This document shows positions 1-5,842 of a stretch of 13,377 nt of DNA, piece after piece. Under the pieces are notes generated by a model, which ran no database searches, was not told the origin of the DNA, and was given only the letters and a program-made list of their open reading frames with translations. Source of the DNA: an uncultured Prevotellaceae bacterium (lineage in GTDB: Bacteria; Bacteroidota; Bacteroidia; Bacteroidales; Bacteroidaceae); assembly GCA_937891085.1 (NCBI GenBank), contig CALAEY010000004.1, positions 1-13,377 of the forward strand, written 5' to 3'. The translations under genes and the position numbers were made by a program. How positions within the stretch are numbered: the first letter of the stretch is position 1; each line of letters begins with the position of its first letter.

Positions 1-27
1 GGGCATCGAATCTACAATAGAAACCTA

Positions 28-50
28 TCGGCTGGTTGCGGATAATCATT
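28..50 (-). repeat. 23-base inverted repeat, left copy
   Basis: Read on the minus strand this is AATGATTATCCGCAA, two variable bases (CC), then AGCCGA. The same sequence with TT at the variable positions occurs on the plus strand at 13325-13347, so the two copies are inverted and agree at 21 of 23 bases. The first two bases of the repeat complete the TAA stop codon of the truncated methyltransferase (49-51). Just beyond it lies a small potential hairpin (15-20 pairing with 25-30, one wobble). It may be a short interspersed repeat, a terminator-like element, or the edge of a small insertion. The sequence does not say which. Confidence 0.7.
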
Positions 51-978
51 ATAAACTACTATCCTTAACAGTGCATGCATGTGTAGGCAAAGGGTACGGA
101 TTGTATTCAGGTGGCAATTGCTCAGATTCGAGAGCTTTGATCGCTTCTGGACGTAGCGCATCTCTCCGAATACCGATAAAAATAACTCTTTCTCTTGATT
201 CTGGAACTCCGTAATTTCCTGCATGGAGAACTTGCGGAGTTAAAACAATATATCCATTCCCGTCAGCACTGGCAAAATCTTGCTGAATAATATCCTTTAC
301 ATTACCTAAATTAACCAACCCCTTTACATTTTCGGCTACGAAAACCTTTGGTCGGGTAATGTCTATAACCTGTTTCATCCAATAGTAGAGTTTCCCTCTA
401 CTCTCCTCGGAAGGTTGATCGGCTTGTCGTGTTTTTCCTTTGTCATCTTTCAAGGAATCAAAGCCTAGCCGCTTACCCGCAACACTGAAGTCCTGGCAAG
501 GAAATCCTCCAGTTACGACATCTATGCCATTAGGAAAAATCTCCGCACCGCTTTGATGCATTTTTACAAGATCAACAATACTTTGATTATGGAAGATTTC
601 TTGAGCATAACCAAAACGTTTCATGTAAGTAGTCCATGCCAATTGGGCTTCTGGTAGGATATCATTGGCAAAAACTGTCTTAAACTTTGTTTTACGCAAT
701 AAAACCCAACCATCACCCATATCATACTCCACATTTGGGTCTTTTGAAGGAAAAGATTTCTCGCATGTTATAAAATTCCCTTCAAATCCCAAGTCCATAC
801 CTCCACATCCTGAGAATAAAGACAAAACTCTATAATGATTCTTCGGCTCTTCTTCAATAGGCTTAAACATCAAAGGAATCTGGGCCTCGGAAACAATATC
901 AGAGTGTATTTCGTAACTGTCGGAATATGGAATACTTTTACTATGTATTTTTTTCTCTTTCATAATATGTGATTGCAA
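49..978 (-). CDS. DNA (cytosine-5-)-methyltransferase, C-terminally truncated
   Basis: This is a 309-residue SAM-dependent C5-cytosine DNA methyltransferase of the Dcm/HhaI family. Visible motifs are motif I FSGCGG (55-60), motif IV GGFPCQDFS with catalytic Cys161, motif VI ENV (216-218), and motif VIII around GVPESRERV (257-265). The protein ends about 40 residues after motif VIII. The target-recognition domain, motif IX and motif X are therefore absent, where relatives continue for roughly another 100 or more residues. The TAA stop falls at the edge of the repeat at 28-50. The gene follows vsr by 38 bases, so co-transcription is likely. A second in-frame ATG lies at 963-961, and a TACCTTTG box at 983-976 overlaps the upstream ATG, so the shorter start is possible. 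As encoded it is probably inactive, unless a partner subunit carrying the missing part lies beyond the window, as in the split enzyme M.AquI. The family call is secure; activity is doubtful. Confidence 0.9.
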   Translation of the reverse strand: MQSHIMKEKKIHSKSIPYSDSYEIHSDIVSEAQIPLMFKPIEEEPKNHYRVLSLFSGCGGMDLGFEGNFITCEKSFPSKDPNVEYDMGDGWVLLRKTKFKTVFANDILPEAQLAWTTYMKRFGYAQEIFHNQSIVDLVKMHQSGAEIFPNGIDVVTGGFPCQDFSVAGKRLGFDSLKDDKGKTRQADQPSEESRGKLYYWMKQVIDITRPKVFVAENVKGLVNLGNVKDIIQQDFASADGNGYIVLTPQVLHAGNYGVPESRERVIFIGIRRDALRPEAIKALESEQLPPEYNPYPLPTHACTVKDSSL

Positions 979-983
979 AGGTA
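976..983 (-). promoter_or_regulatory. possible internal -7 box for the methyltransferase
   Basis: On the minus strand the bases read TACCTTTG, a full match to the Bacteroidetes -7 consensus TAnnTTTG. No clear TTTG -33 element is seen about 20 bases upstream. A transcript from here would start near 969, leaving only the ATG at 963 usable with a very short leader. It may be fortuitous. Confidence 0.3.
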
Positions 984-1016
984 ATAGAAAACTAATTAAA
1001 AGTGCGCATGCATTAC

Positions 1017-1523
1017 CTATTTTATTCCATATTTTTCTCTTTCCTCTGCCGCAACTAACATTTTTTCTTCCTTTGCCTCATAGTTTTCTTTTGAATGATC
1101 AAGTATAAATATATGATTCAATGTGTAAGCCAATGAGGTAAGAGTTTTTTCAAGTGTCTTTGGTCGAAGTTCGCACTCCCAAACCGTTATTGTATGCCAA
1201 CCCATTGTCGATAATTTATGAATCTCATCTTTGTCACGTTGCTGATTGCGTTTGATTTTATTCTCCCAGAAATCTATATTCGTCTTCGGTTTTCTGAACT
1301 GATTGCAGTTCTCGTGACCATGCCAAAAGCAACCATTTACAAAAATGCAGGTTCTGTACTTCTTTAATACTAAATCTGGATGTCCTGGAAGTCGGGGGGC
1401 ATTCAGCCTATAACGGAATCCTCTCTTCCAAAGCCATTTGCGCACTATCATTTCTGGCTTAGTATCCTTTGAATGGATAGCGGCCATTATCTTACTACGC
1501 TTTATAGAAGAAATTACACTCAT
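1017..1523 (-). CDS. vsr: very short patch repair (Vsr) DNA mismatch endonuclease
   Basis: This 168-residue protein is of the Vsr family, which nicks DNA beside T:G mismatches that arise when 5-methylcytosine deaminates, starting short-patch repair. The N-terminal block has RSKIMAAIHSKDTKPE, followed by FRYRL and LPGHPDLV with the presumed catalytic Asp50. The FVNGCFWHGH block has Cys65, His68 and His70. Cys73 and the Cys117 of VWEC fit the usual structural zinc ligands. The length is typical, with about 20 extra C-terminal residues rich in Glu and Lys. The gene sits immediately upstream of a C5-cytosine methyltransferase in the same direction, the standard pairing. A good promoter candidate lies 30-60 bases upstream. 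It appears intact although its methyltransferase partner is truncated. Confidence 0.93.
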   Translation of the reverse strand: MSVISSIKRSKIMAAIHSKDTKPEMIVRKWLWKRGFRYRLNAPRLPGHPDLVLKKYRTCIFVNGCFWHGHENCNQFRKPKTNIDFWENKIKRNQQRDKDEIHKLSTMGWHTITVWECELRPKTLEKTLTSLAYTLNHIFILDHSKENYEAKEEKMLVAAEEREKYGIK

Positions 1524-1552
1524 TATCTCTGATTATTTCCTAGTATCTAAAA

Positions 1553-1584
1553 CAAAAATAAGAGAATTACCCGAAAAGAGCAAT
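1553..1584 (-). promoter_or_regulatory. promoter candidate for vsr-methyltransferase
   Basis: On the minus strand there is an ATTG at 1584-1581 (matching -33 TTTG at three of four bases), a 20-base spacer, and TATTTTTG at 1560-1553, a full match to TAnnTTTG. The predicted start is near 1546, giving a leader of about 22 bases before the vsr ATG at 1523. The rest of the 120-base gap (1524-1643) is AT-rich, with no other feature seen. Confidence 0.55.
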
Positions 1585-1643
1585 AATTCGTCAATCTGTT
1601 ATTGTTGAAATCTTCATTTCATAAATAACTTAATATTATTCCT

Positions 1644-2501
1644 TCACTCAAATAGTTTCTCCAGCTTTTTAGCCACTTCTTCTGGCAGCAGAACGCCAGA
1701 GTGTCCGTGAGCCCAATCAAACTCGGGGATAGCTTGCTGCAGTCTTTTAAGTGAGGCGTGGGGCTTCTCGCCTAAATTCAATGAATATATGGAAACCATA
1801 TCTACATACATCCTGCGCTTGGTGGATCCTGCCCAGTCGTCTCCGGGGTATGGGTCTGACGTGAACTGCCCTATAAATGCAATGCCAGCAAATTCATCGC
1901 CTTCACGCATCATGTAGAAGGTGTCGCCTCTCCGGGCTTCCTGCCACTCGAAAATGCTCCAATTCAAACGGAACATATCATAACTATTCTTGCTTTCCAG
2001 GCATTCCTTAAAATTAGCCTCAGTGAAAGAGCTAAATGAAGGATTCCAGCGCATGAGGTATGACCTATGCTCTCTTGAATAAGGCACCACCTCGAATACC
2101 ACCTCCCAAACGCAGCTATCGCCATTGGGGTCTTCTATGATGGGCTTGCCAGGACCTTGATAATTGACCCGAGTACCTACTTTGGTTCCCACACCGATGA
2201 TGCGTGTCACGCATCCTTCTTCTCCTGCATGGAACACCAAAGACTGCAGACTCTCTTTGATGACGTATGGAAAGACACCGTCATTATAATAGTAACATCC
2301 ACGGTATGTTTCTGGCACCTTATTGGTGACCATGACGAGGTTTCCGTCTATATTATCCAATAGCTTAGTCTGAATGTTTTCGGTGATTCGGGTGGTAAAG
2401 AAGGTGTATTCGCCACTACGCAGTTTGCGCATCACGTCACTATCTACATTTACTACAACGGCAGTCTCATTGGCATCAAAATCTCTATCTTCGGGTTTCA
2501 T
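1644..2501 (-). CDS. EVE/PUA-like domain protein with unknown N-terminal domain
   Basis: This is a soluble 285-residue protein with no signal peptide or membrane segment. The C-terminal half (about 148-285) resembles EVE-like PUA-fold domains that bind modified bases. It has YLMRWNP near the start, then a spaced Trp, RRGDTFYMMREGDEFAGIAFIGQF, SDPY..DDW, RRMYVDM, and the closing HGHSGVLLPEEVAKKLEKLF. That last block matches the 'SG..IP.EVA..LE.L' ending of such domains. The first half (1-145), containing VVVNVDSDVMRKLRSGEYTFF and GVGTKVGTRVNYQGPGKPI, was not recognised, and no nuclease motif stands out. It lies 120 bases upstream of vsr on the same strand but has its own promoter candidate and an AT-rich gap after it. 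A role in recognising modified DNA alongside the methyltransferase is an inference from context only. The domain call rests on pattern memory. Confidence 0.6.
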   Translation of the reverse strand: MKPEDRDFDANETAVVVNVDSDVMRKLRSGEYTFFTTRITENIQTKLLDNIDGNLVMVTNKVPETYRGCYYYNDGVFPYVIKESLQSLVFHAGEEGCVTRIIGVGTKVGTRVNYQGPGKPIIEDPNGDSCVWEVVFEVVPYSREHRSYLMRWNPSFSSFTEANFKECLESKNSYDMFRLNWSIFEWQEARRGDTFYMMREGDEFAGIAFIGQFTSDPYPGDDWAGSTKRRMYVDMVSIYSLNLGEKPHASLKRLQQAIPEFDWAHGHSGVLLPEEVAKKLEKLFE

Positions 2502-2531
2502 GGGTAATTACTTCTGATTATTTTACGACCA

Positions 2532-2539
2532 CAAATATA
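2532..2539 (-). promoter_or_regulatory. -7 box upstream of the EVE-like gene
   Basis: The minus strand reads TATATTTG, a full match to TAnnTTTG, with a predicted start near 2525 and a leader of about 24 bases. No TTTG is present at the -33 distance, so it is a half-supported promoter. Confidence 0.45.
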
Positions 2540-2670
2540 GTAATAAAAATGATATTTTCATTTCAGTTTATCTCATAAATATGCGTACGCACATTTTGCC
2601 TAAACCTTGAATCGGGGTTCTTTTTCCTTCTTTTCTAACTAGTTCCAAGATGGACTAGGTTGAGTCTTTG

Positions 2671-2733
2671 ATATTTAAGGTGTTGGCCTCGTTTTTCGTT
2701 TAAGGTCACAATTTGTGATCTTAAAATAGAGAA
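2671..2733 (-). pseudogene. remnant of an ORF6N-domain gene
   Basis: Read on the minus strand, 2724-2671 encodes LRSQIVTLNEKRGQHLKY. This closely follows a conserved stretch of Bacteroidetes ORF6N-domain proteins (phage-type KilA/ORF6N regulators), where SQIVT, a Lys/Arg-rich turn and RGQH-KY precede an PY.FTEQG segment. Here that following segment is absent and a stop comes at about 2637. In another frame just upstream on the same strand (about 2784-2746), SINITRAFVCIR resembles the later SI.IM.AFV..R part of the same family. The pieces are therefore out of order and out of frame. A decayed mobile or phage-derived gene is the best reading. The call is from motif memory, without alignment. 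Confidence 0.4.
2699..2725. repeat. 27-base near-perfect palindrome
   Basis: The arms (2699-2711 and 2713-2725) pair at 12 of 13 positions around T2712, with core TCACAATTTGTGA. As RNA it would give an 11-pair stem with one G-U pair and a 5-base loop. The reverse complement of the 13-base core recurs exactly at 2825-2837. The core overlaps the SQIVT codons of the ORF6N-like remnant, so it may be a coding by-product rather than an operator. Confidence 0.6.
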
Positions 2734-2818
2734 AGATTTTATCTTATGCAAACGAAAGCTCTTGTGATGTTGATGCTTGTTTCGATGGCTAGAGAAGATT
2801 TAGGACGTTTCACTCTTG

Positions 2819-2843
2819 ATGTCATCACAAATTGTGATAACAT
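2819..2843. repeat. 25-base near-perfect palindrome
   Basis: The arms (2819-2830 and 2832-2843) pair at 11 of 12 positions around A2831. The core TCACAAATTGTGA is the exact reverse complement of the core at 2706-2718. The centres are 119 bases apart. It could be a binding site for a dimeric regulator or a relic of the same repeated coding sequence. Confidence 0.6.
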
Positions 2844-2882
2844 AACGGCCCATTCGTCTTTTGTCAGTTAGCATACATTATT

Positions 2883-2912
2883 ACTCAATTAAACTCAGTT
2901 TAACTCAGTTAT
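2883..2912 (+). repeat. three 10-base tandem repeats upstream of the HD gene
   Basis: ACTCAATTAA, ACTCAGTTTA and ACTCAGTTAT follow each other without gaps. The 10-base period puts each copy on the same face of the helix, and AACTnAGTT is itself palindromic. They lie about 35-65 bases upstream of the candidate -7 box of the HD gene. This position would suit activator or repressor binding, but no regulator is identified. Confidence 0.5.
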
Positions 2913-2947
2913 ATGCACACGGAGGAATATTTTATCGAACTTTTGTA

Positions 2948-2955
2948 TATCTTTA
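2948..2955 (+). promoter_or_regulatory. candidate -7 box for the HD gene
   Basis: TATCTTTA matches TAnnTTTG at five of six specified bases. The predicted start is near 2962, about 15 bases before the ATG. No matching -33 TTTG was found at the right spacing. Confidence 0.35.
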
Positions 2956-2976
2956 CGGCAGAAAACAACTAAAACA

Positions 2977-3576
2977 ATGAATGGTATGGAAAATCACATT
3001 ACAAGAGAGGCAGCGTGGGAACTGCTGAAAAAGTACAACAAGGAAGCGTTTCATCTGCAGCATGCACTGACGGTGGAGGGCGTGATGCGCTGGTTTGCAC
3101 AGCAACTGGGGTTTGCTGAGGAGGTGGACTTCTGGGGCATGGTAGGACTGCTGCATGACATAGACTTCGAGCAGTATCCGGAGGAGCACTGCATCAAGGC
3201 ACCTGAACTGCTGCGCGATGGCGGAGTGGGGGAGCAGATGATTCATGCCATCTGCAGCCATGCCTACGGGATTCATGTGGACGTGAAACCAGAACACCTG
3301 ATGGAGAAGGTGCTTTTTGCTACAGATGAACTGACGGGACTGATCTGGGCGGCTGCGCTGATGCGCCCATCGAAGAGCGTGCAGGATATGGAGCTGAAGT
3401 CGCTCAAGAAGAAGTATAAGTCGAAGGGCTTTGCGGCTGGTTGCTCGCGCGAGGTGATAGAGCAGGGGGCAGAGATGCTGGGATGGCCGCTCGATGAGGT
3501 GCTGCAGAAGACGATGGATGCCATGAGGGCGTGTGAGGCGGATGTGATGGAGGGCATGAAGAGAGAGGGTGTATAA
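2977..3576 (+). CDS. HD-domain (HDIG-like) phosphohydrolase
   Basis: This cytoplasmic protein of 199 residues belongs to the HD metal-dependent phosphohydrolase superfamily. The HD signature is visible as His29 (LQHALTVEGVM), His60-Asp61 in GLLHDIDFEQYPEEH, His90 or His95 in IHAICSHAYG, and Asp117 in LFATDELTG. Together these would bind the active-site metal or metals. Relatives are usually annotated as predicted HD hydrolases. The substrate, possibly a nucleotide or phosphate ester, cannot be read from the sequence. The C-terminal third is helical, with a Lys-rich stretch (SLKKKYKSK). An alternative start is the ATG at 2986. No Shine-Dalgarno is present, but an A-rich leader precedes the start, as is usual in Bacteroidetes. 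The gene stands alone, convergent with the LpxA-like gene and separated from it by 68 bases. Confidence 0.85.
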   Translation: MNGMENHITREAAWELLKKYNKEAFHLQHALTVEGVMRWFAQQLGFAEEVDFWGMVGLLHDIDFEQYPEEHCIKAPELLRDGGVGEQMIHAICSHAYGIHVDVKPEHLMEKVLFATDELTGLIWAAALMRPSKSVQDMELKSLKKKYKSKGFAAGCSREVIEQGAEMLGWPLDEVLQKTMDAMRACEADVMEGMKREGV

Positions 3577-3585
3577 GAAACACCA

Positions 3586-3620
3586 AGCCCCCACGATGCC
3601 TGTGCGGCAAAGAGGGGGCT
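3586..3620. terminator. possible bidirectional terminator hairpin
   Basis: AGCCCCC (3586-3592) pairs with GGGGGCT (3614-3620). Within the 21-base loop, TGCC (3597-3600) can pair with GGCA (3606-3609). It lies between the convergent HD and LpxA-like genes. No real U-tract follows on the plus strand, and only a weak T-rich stretch follows on the minus strand. Confidence 0.4.
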
Positions 3621-3644
3621 CAGCTCTTTGAAGGAGAAAAACGA

Positions 3645-4418
3645 TTATTTGGTCAATCCCTTTGACTGCTTCACGAAGTCTATGATGCTGTCTACCTCGG
3701 GACCCTTAGGTACCTGCTCGATGATCTTCTCGGTGGCATCTTCCAGGCTGTAGCTGGTCTGGTAGATGAGGTAGTAGGCATTCATGATGTGGCGGATGGT
3801 GCGGTCGTCAAGCGGCTGCTTGTCGTTCTGACGCAGAATCTGGGCATTCACACCGTGATACTTGGCGGGGTTGCCTGCCATGATGATGTATGGCGGCACA
3901 TCCTTGGACACGCGGCAGCCCGACTGGATGAAGCTCCAGCTGCCTACATGCACGTTCTGCTGAAGCTGGGCGCTGGTGCTGAGGATGGTGTAGCTGCCTA
4001 CATGCGCTCCGCCTGCCAGTGTGGCCTTGATGCCGATGAGCACCCAGTCGTCGAGCTTCACATCGTGACAGAGGTGTGCGCCGTCCATCAGGAAACAATG
4101 GTTGCCGATGGTGGTGGCATCACCCTTATGGGTGGCACGGGCTATGACTACGTTCTCGCGGATGTCGCAGTCGTCACCGATGATCACACCTGTCTCCTCG
4201 CCTTTGTAGTGCAGGTCTTGTGGCACGGCTCCTATCACAGCATTGTGATAGATTACGGTGCGCTGACCTATCGTGGTTCCTTTCAGGATATTGGAATGTG
4301 CCTTGATGACACAGCCGTCTCCTATCTCCACATCGCCCTCAACGTAGGCGAAGGGCTCTATGGTTACATCCTTGCCGATCTTTGCGGCTGGATCTACGTA
4401 TGCTAATGGACTAATCAT
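3645..4418 (-). CDS. LpxA-family acyltransferase, divergent paralogue
   Basis: This 257-residue left-handed beta-helix protein has many hexapeptide repeats (residues about 1-185) and a helical C-terminus, close to the length of E. coli LpxA (262). LpxA transfers a 3-hydroxyacyl chain from ACP to UDP-GlcNAc, the first lipid A step. Family marks are QDLHYKGEET, DVPPYIIMAGNPAKYHGVN, and AHLCHD with His115 and His118, equivalent to E. coli His122 and catalytic His125. Compared with E. coli LpxA (recalled, ungapped over this block), other active-site residues differ: His99 is Ala93, Lys76 is His70, His144 is Gly137, His160 is Gln153, Gly173 is Ser166 and Arg204 is Gln197. It follows the outer-membrane factor by 29 bases as the last gene of the efflux operon, away from any lpxD/lpxC genes. 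A paralogue with altered substrate is likely. An automatic label of lpxA may overstate it. Confidence 0.75.
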   Translation of the reverse strand: MISPLAYVDPAAKIGKDVTIEPFAYVEGDVEIGDGCVIKAHSNILKGTTIGQRTVIYHNAVIGAVPQDLHYKGEETGVIIGDDCDIRENVVIARATHKGDATTIGNHCFLMDGAHLCHDVKLDDWVLIGIKATLAGGAHVGSYTILSTSAQLQQNVHVGSWSFIQSGCRVSKDVPPYIIMAGNPAKYHGVNAQILRQNDKQPLDDRTIRHIMNAYYLIYQTSYSLEDATEKIIEQVPKGPEVDSIIDFVKQSKGLTK

Positions 4419-4421
4419 AAT

Positions 4422-4449
4422 AATTATGAGTTATAAATTATGAATTATT
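4422..4449 (+). repeat. 7-base tandem repeat between two operon genes
   Basis: Four imperfect heptamers AATTATG, AGTTATA, AATTATG and AATTATT fill the gap between the outer-membrane factor and LpxA-like genes and run into the former's stop codon. Similar ATGAATT-type heptamer runs are familiar in Bacteroidetes intergenic DNA. Copy-number change here would alter the spacing in front of the LpxA-like start. Confidence 0.6.
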
Positions 4450-5833
4450 AGTTCTCAATCTCACGTCCGCCACCCAGGGCTTTGTAGAGGCTGATGACAG
4501 CCTGCATCTCTGCAAAGGTATCACTGACCTGTGCAAGCTGGGCACTGAGGTAGCTGTTCTGGGCGCTCAGCACTTCCAGATAGCTGGAGGTGCCCAACTG
4601 GAAGAGCTCGGCGGTGTACTCGGAGGCATTCTTGGCAGAATTTACCTGCACGGCACGGGCCTGGGCTTTCTCTTGGCACATCTCATACTCGAAGAGGGCG
4701 TTACTCACTTCGTTGCCTGCATTGAGCAGGGCGGTCTGGAACTGCAGCTTGGACTTCTCCTCGTTGGCCTTGGCTGCCTTCAGGGCTGCCAAGAGCTTGC
4801 CTTGGTAGAACAACGGCTGGGTGATGGAGCCTATCACGGTGGCGAGGAACTTGGCGGGATTGATGATTACGCCCAAGTTATTGGTCCATCCTGCCTGTCC
4901 GCTGATGGTGACCTGTGGATAGAAGGCAGCACGTGCCTGATTGGTGTTGTAGTAGTTGGCTGCCAACGCCATTTCAGCGGCTTGCACGTCGGGACGGTTG
5001 CTCAGCAACTGCAGTGACACGCCGGGATTGAACTGTGTGGGCAGGTGCTGGTCTTCCAGACGTCCACGCGCAATGGCCTGTGCGGGCTTGTTGAGCAGCA
5101 GGCACAGGGTGTTCTCTATCTCGCGGATGTTCTGCTTCAGGTCGCTCAGTGATGCTACTACCTGCATGTAGCCTGCGCGTGCCTGCTCTACAGAGGCGGC
5201 ATTGGCGTAGGAGAGATTGGTCATCTCTTGCATGGTCTCAGTGGTGCGCTCCAACAGCTTGCTCATGTCGGTGCTGATTTCAAGGTTGCGATCGAGCATC
5301 AGCAGGGTGTAGTAGAGGTTAGCCACGCTGGAGATGATCTGCGTCTGCACGGCTTGCTGGTAGTACTGAGTCTGACGGTAGGTCACCTTGGCATTGCGGT
5401 TGCTGTTGAGCAAGGAGGCAAAGAGGTCGAGCTGCCACTGTCCGGTGACGTTGCCGCTCCAAGCCTTGGTCCAATCGCGCCCCTCTATCTTGGTGAGGGT
5501 GCCCGACGGAGAGAGCTGGAACAGGGGCAGGTAAGCTAGACGTGAGGCCGTGAGCTGTGCCTGTGCCTGCTCCACGGTGAGGGCAGCACTGCGTATATCG
5601 GCATTGTTCTGCAGGGCTTCTTCGATGAGGGCTTGCAGCTGTGGGTCTGTGAAGACCTGACGCCAAGGCACATCGCCGAAGTTGAGCTCGTCTATAGACC
5701 TGTCTTCGCTGAGGTCACGATACAGCCCCTGGGCCACGAGGTCGTCGGGGCGTTCATATTTCTGGTAGATGTGGCAACTGCTCAAGAGGGCAGCTGCGCA
5801 CATCAGGGTGATTATTCTTCCTTTCATTGTCAT
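4448..5833 (-). CDS. RND efflux outer-membrane factor lipoprotein (NodT/OprM family)
   Basis: This 461-residue TolC-like channel is the outer-membrane exit duct of a tripartite efflux pump. A lipoprotein signal peptide ends at LLSSC (Cys20), followed by the typical YERP segment. The repeated OMF domains are seen in DPQLQALIEEALQNNADIR (about 62-80) and in RPDVQAAEMALAANYYNTNQARAAFYPQV in the second half. Long Ala/Gln-rich coiled-coil stretches lie between them, and LGGG sits near the end. An AAGGAG lies five bases before the first ATG, an unusually good Shine-Dalgarno for this group and a support for that start (a second ATG is two codons later). It starts nine bases after the pump gene stops, so translation is probably coupled. 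It appears intact. Confidence 0.93.
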   Translation of the reverse strand: MTMKGRIITLMCAAALLSSCHIYQKYERPDDLVAQGLYRDLSEDRSIDELNFGDVPWRQVFTDPQLQALIEEALQNNADIRSAALTVEQAQAQLTASRLAYLPLFQLSPSGTLTKIEGRDWTKAWSGNVTGQWQLDLFASLLNSNRNAKVTYRQTQYYQQAVQTQIISSVANLYYTLLMLDRNLEISTDMSKLLERTTETMQEMTNLSYANAASVEQARAGYMQVVASLSDLKQNIREIENTLCLLLNKPAQAIARGRLEDQHLPTQFNPGVSLQLLSNRPDVQAAEMALAANYYNTNQARAAFYPQVTISGQAGWTNNLGVIINPAKFLATVIGSITQPLFYQGKLLAALKAAKANEEKSKLQFQTALLNAGNEVSNALFEYEMCQEKAQARAVQVNSAKNASEYTAELFQLGTSSYLEVLSAQNSYLSAQLAQVSDTFAEMQAVISLYKALGGGREIEN

Positions 5834-5842
5834 GACTCCTTT

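Larger units (their letters stand above)
2502..2976. other. 475-base intergenic region
   Basis: No complete gene was found here. It contains the -7 box of the EVE-like gene, an imperfect hairpin (2637-2646 with 2652-2661, two single-base bulges), two long palindromes (2699-2725 and 2819-2843), a minus-strand ORF6N-like remnant, and tandem 10-mers and a weak promoter in front of the HD gene. A 41-codon reading frame at 2746-2871 (plus) has no supporting ribosome-binding or family signal. Confidence 0.7.

Noticed and set aside
12..224. 70-codon minus-strand frame inside the methyltransferase 3' end, considered as a frameshifted continuation
   Set aside because: It shows no target-recognition, motif IX or motif X residues and stops within the window.
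1644..2501. Restriction endonuclease partner of the methyltransferase
   Set aside because: No PD-(D/E)xK, HNH, GIY-YIG or PLD motif could be made out. The C-terminal half fits an EVE-like reader better.
2605..2625. GAATCGGGGTTC resembling a tRNA T-arm
   Set aside because: No acceptor, D or anticodon arms can be folded around it.
2699..2725. CRP/FNR-type operator
   Set aside because: The half-sites TCACAA/TTGTGA face the opposite way and are spaced differently from the TGTGA-N6-TCACA pattern, and the core has a coding explanation.
2746..2871. 41-codon plus-strand reading frame beginning MQTKALVMLMLVSMA
   Set aside because: No supporting leader or family signal. It runs antisense to the ORF6N-like remnant and spans one of the palindromes.
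2953..3594. Long minus-strand open frame opposite the HD gene
   Set aside because: His/Leu-rich antisense artefact. The plus-strand frame has clear HD motifs.
3789..4406. Long plus-strand open frame opposite the LpxA-like gene
   Set aside because: It is an antisense shadow of a clear hexapeptide-repeat protein, with no domain of its own.
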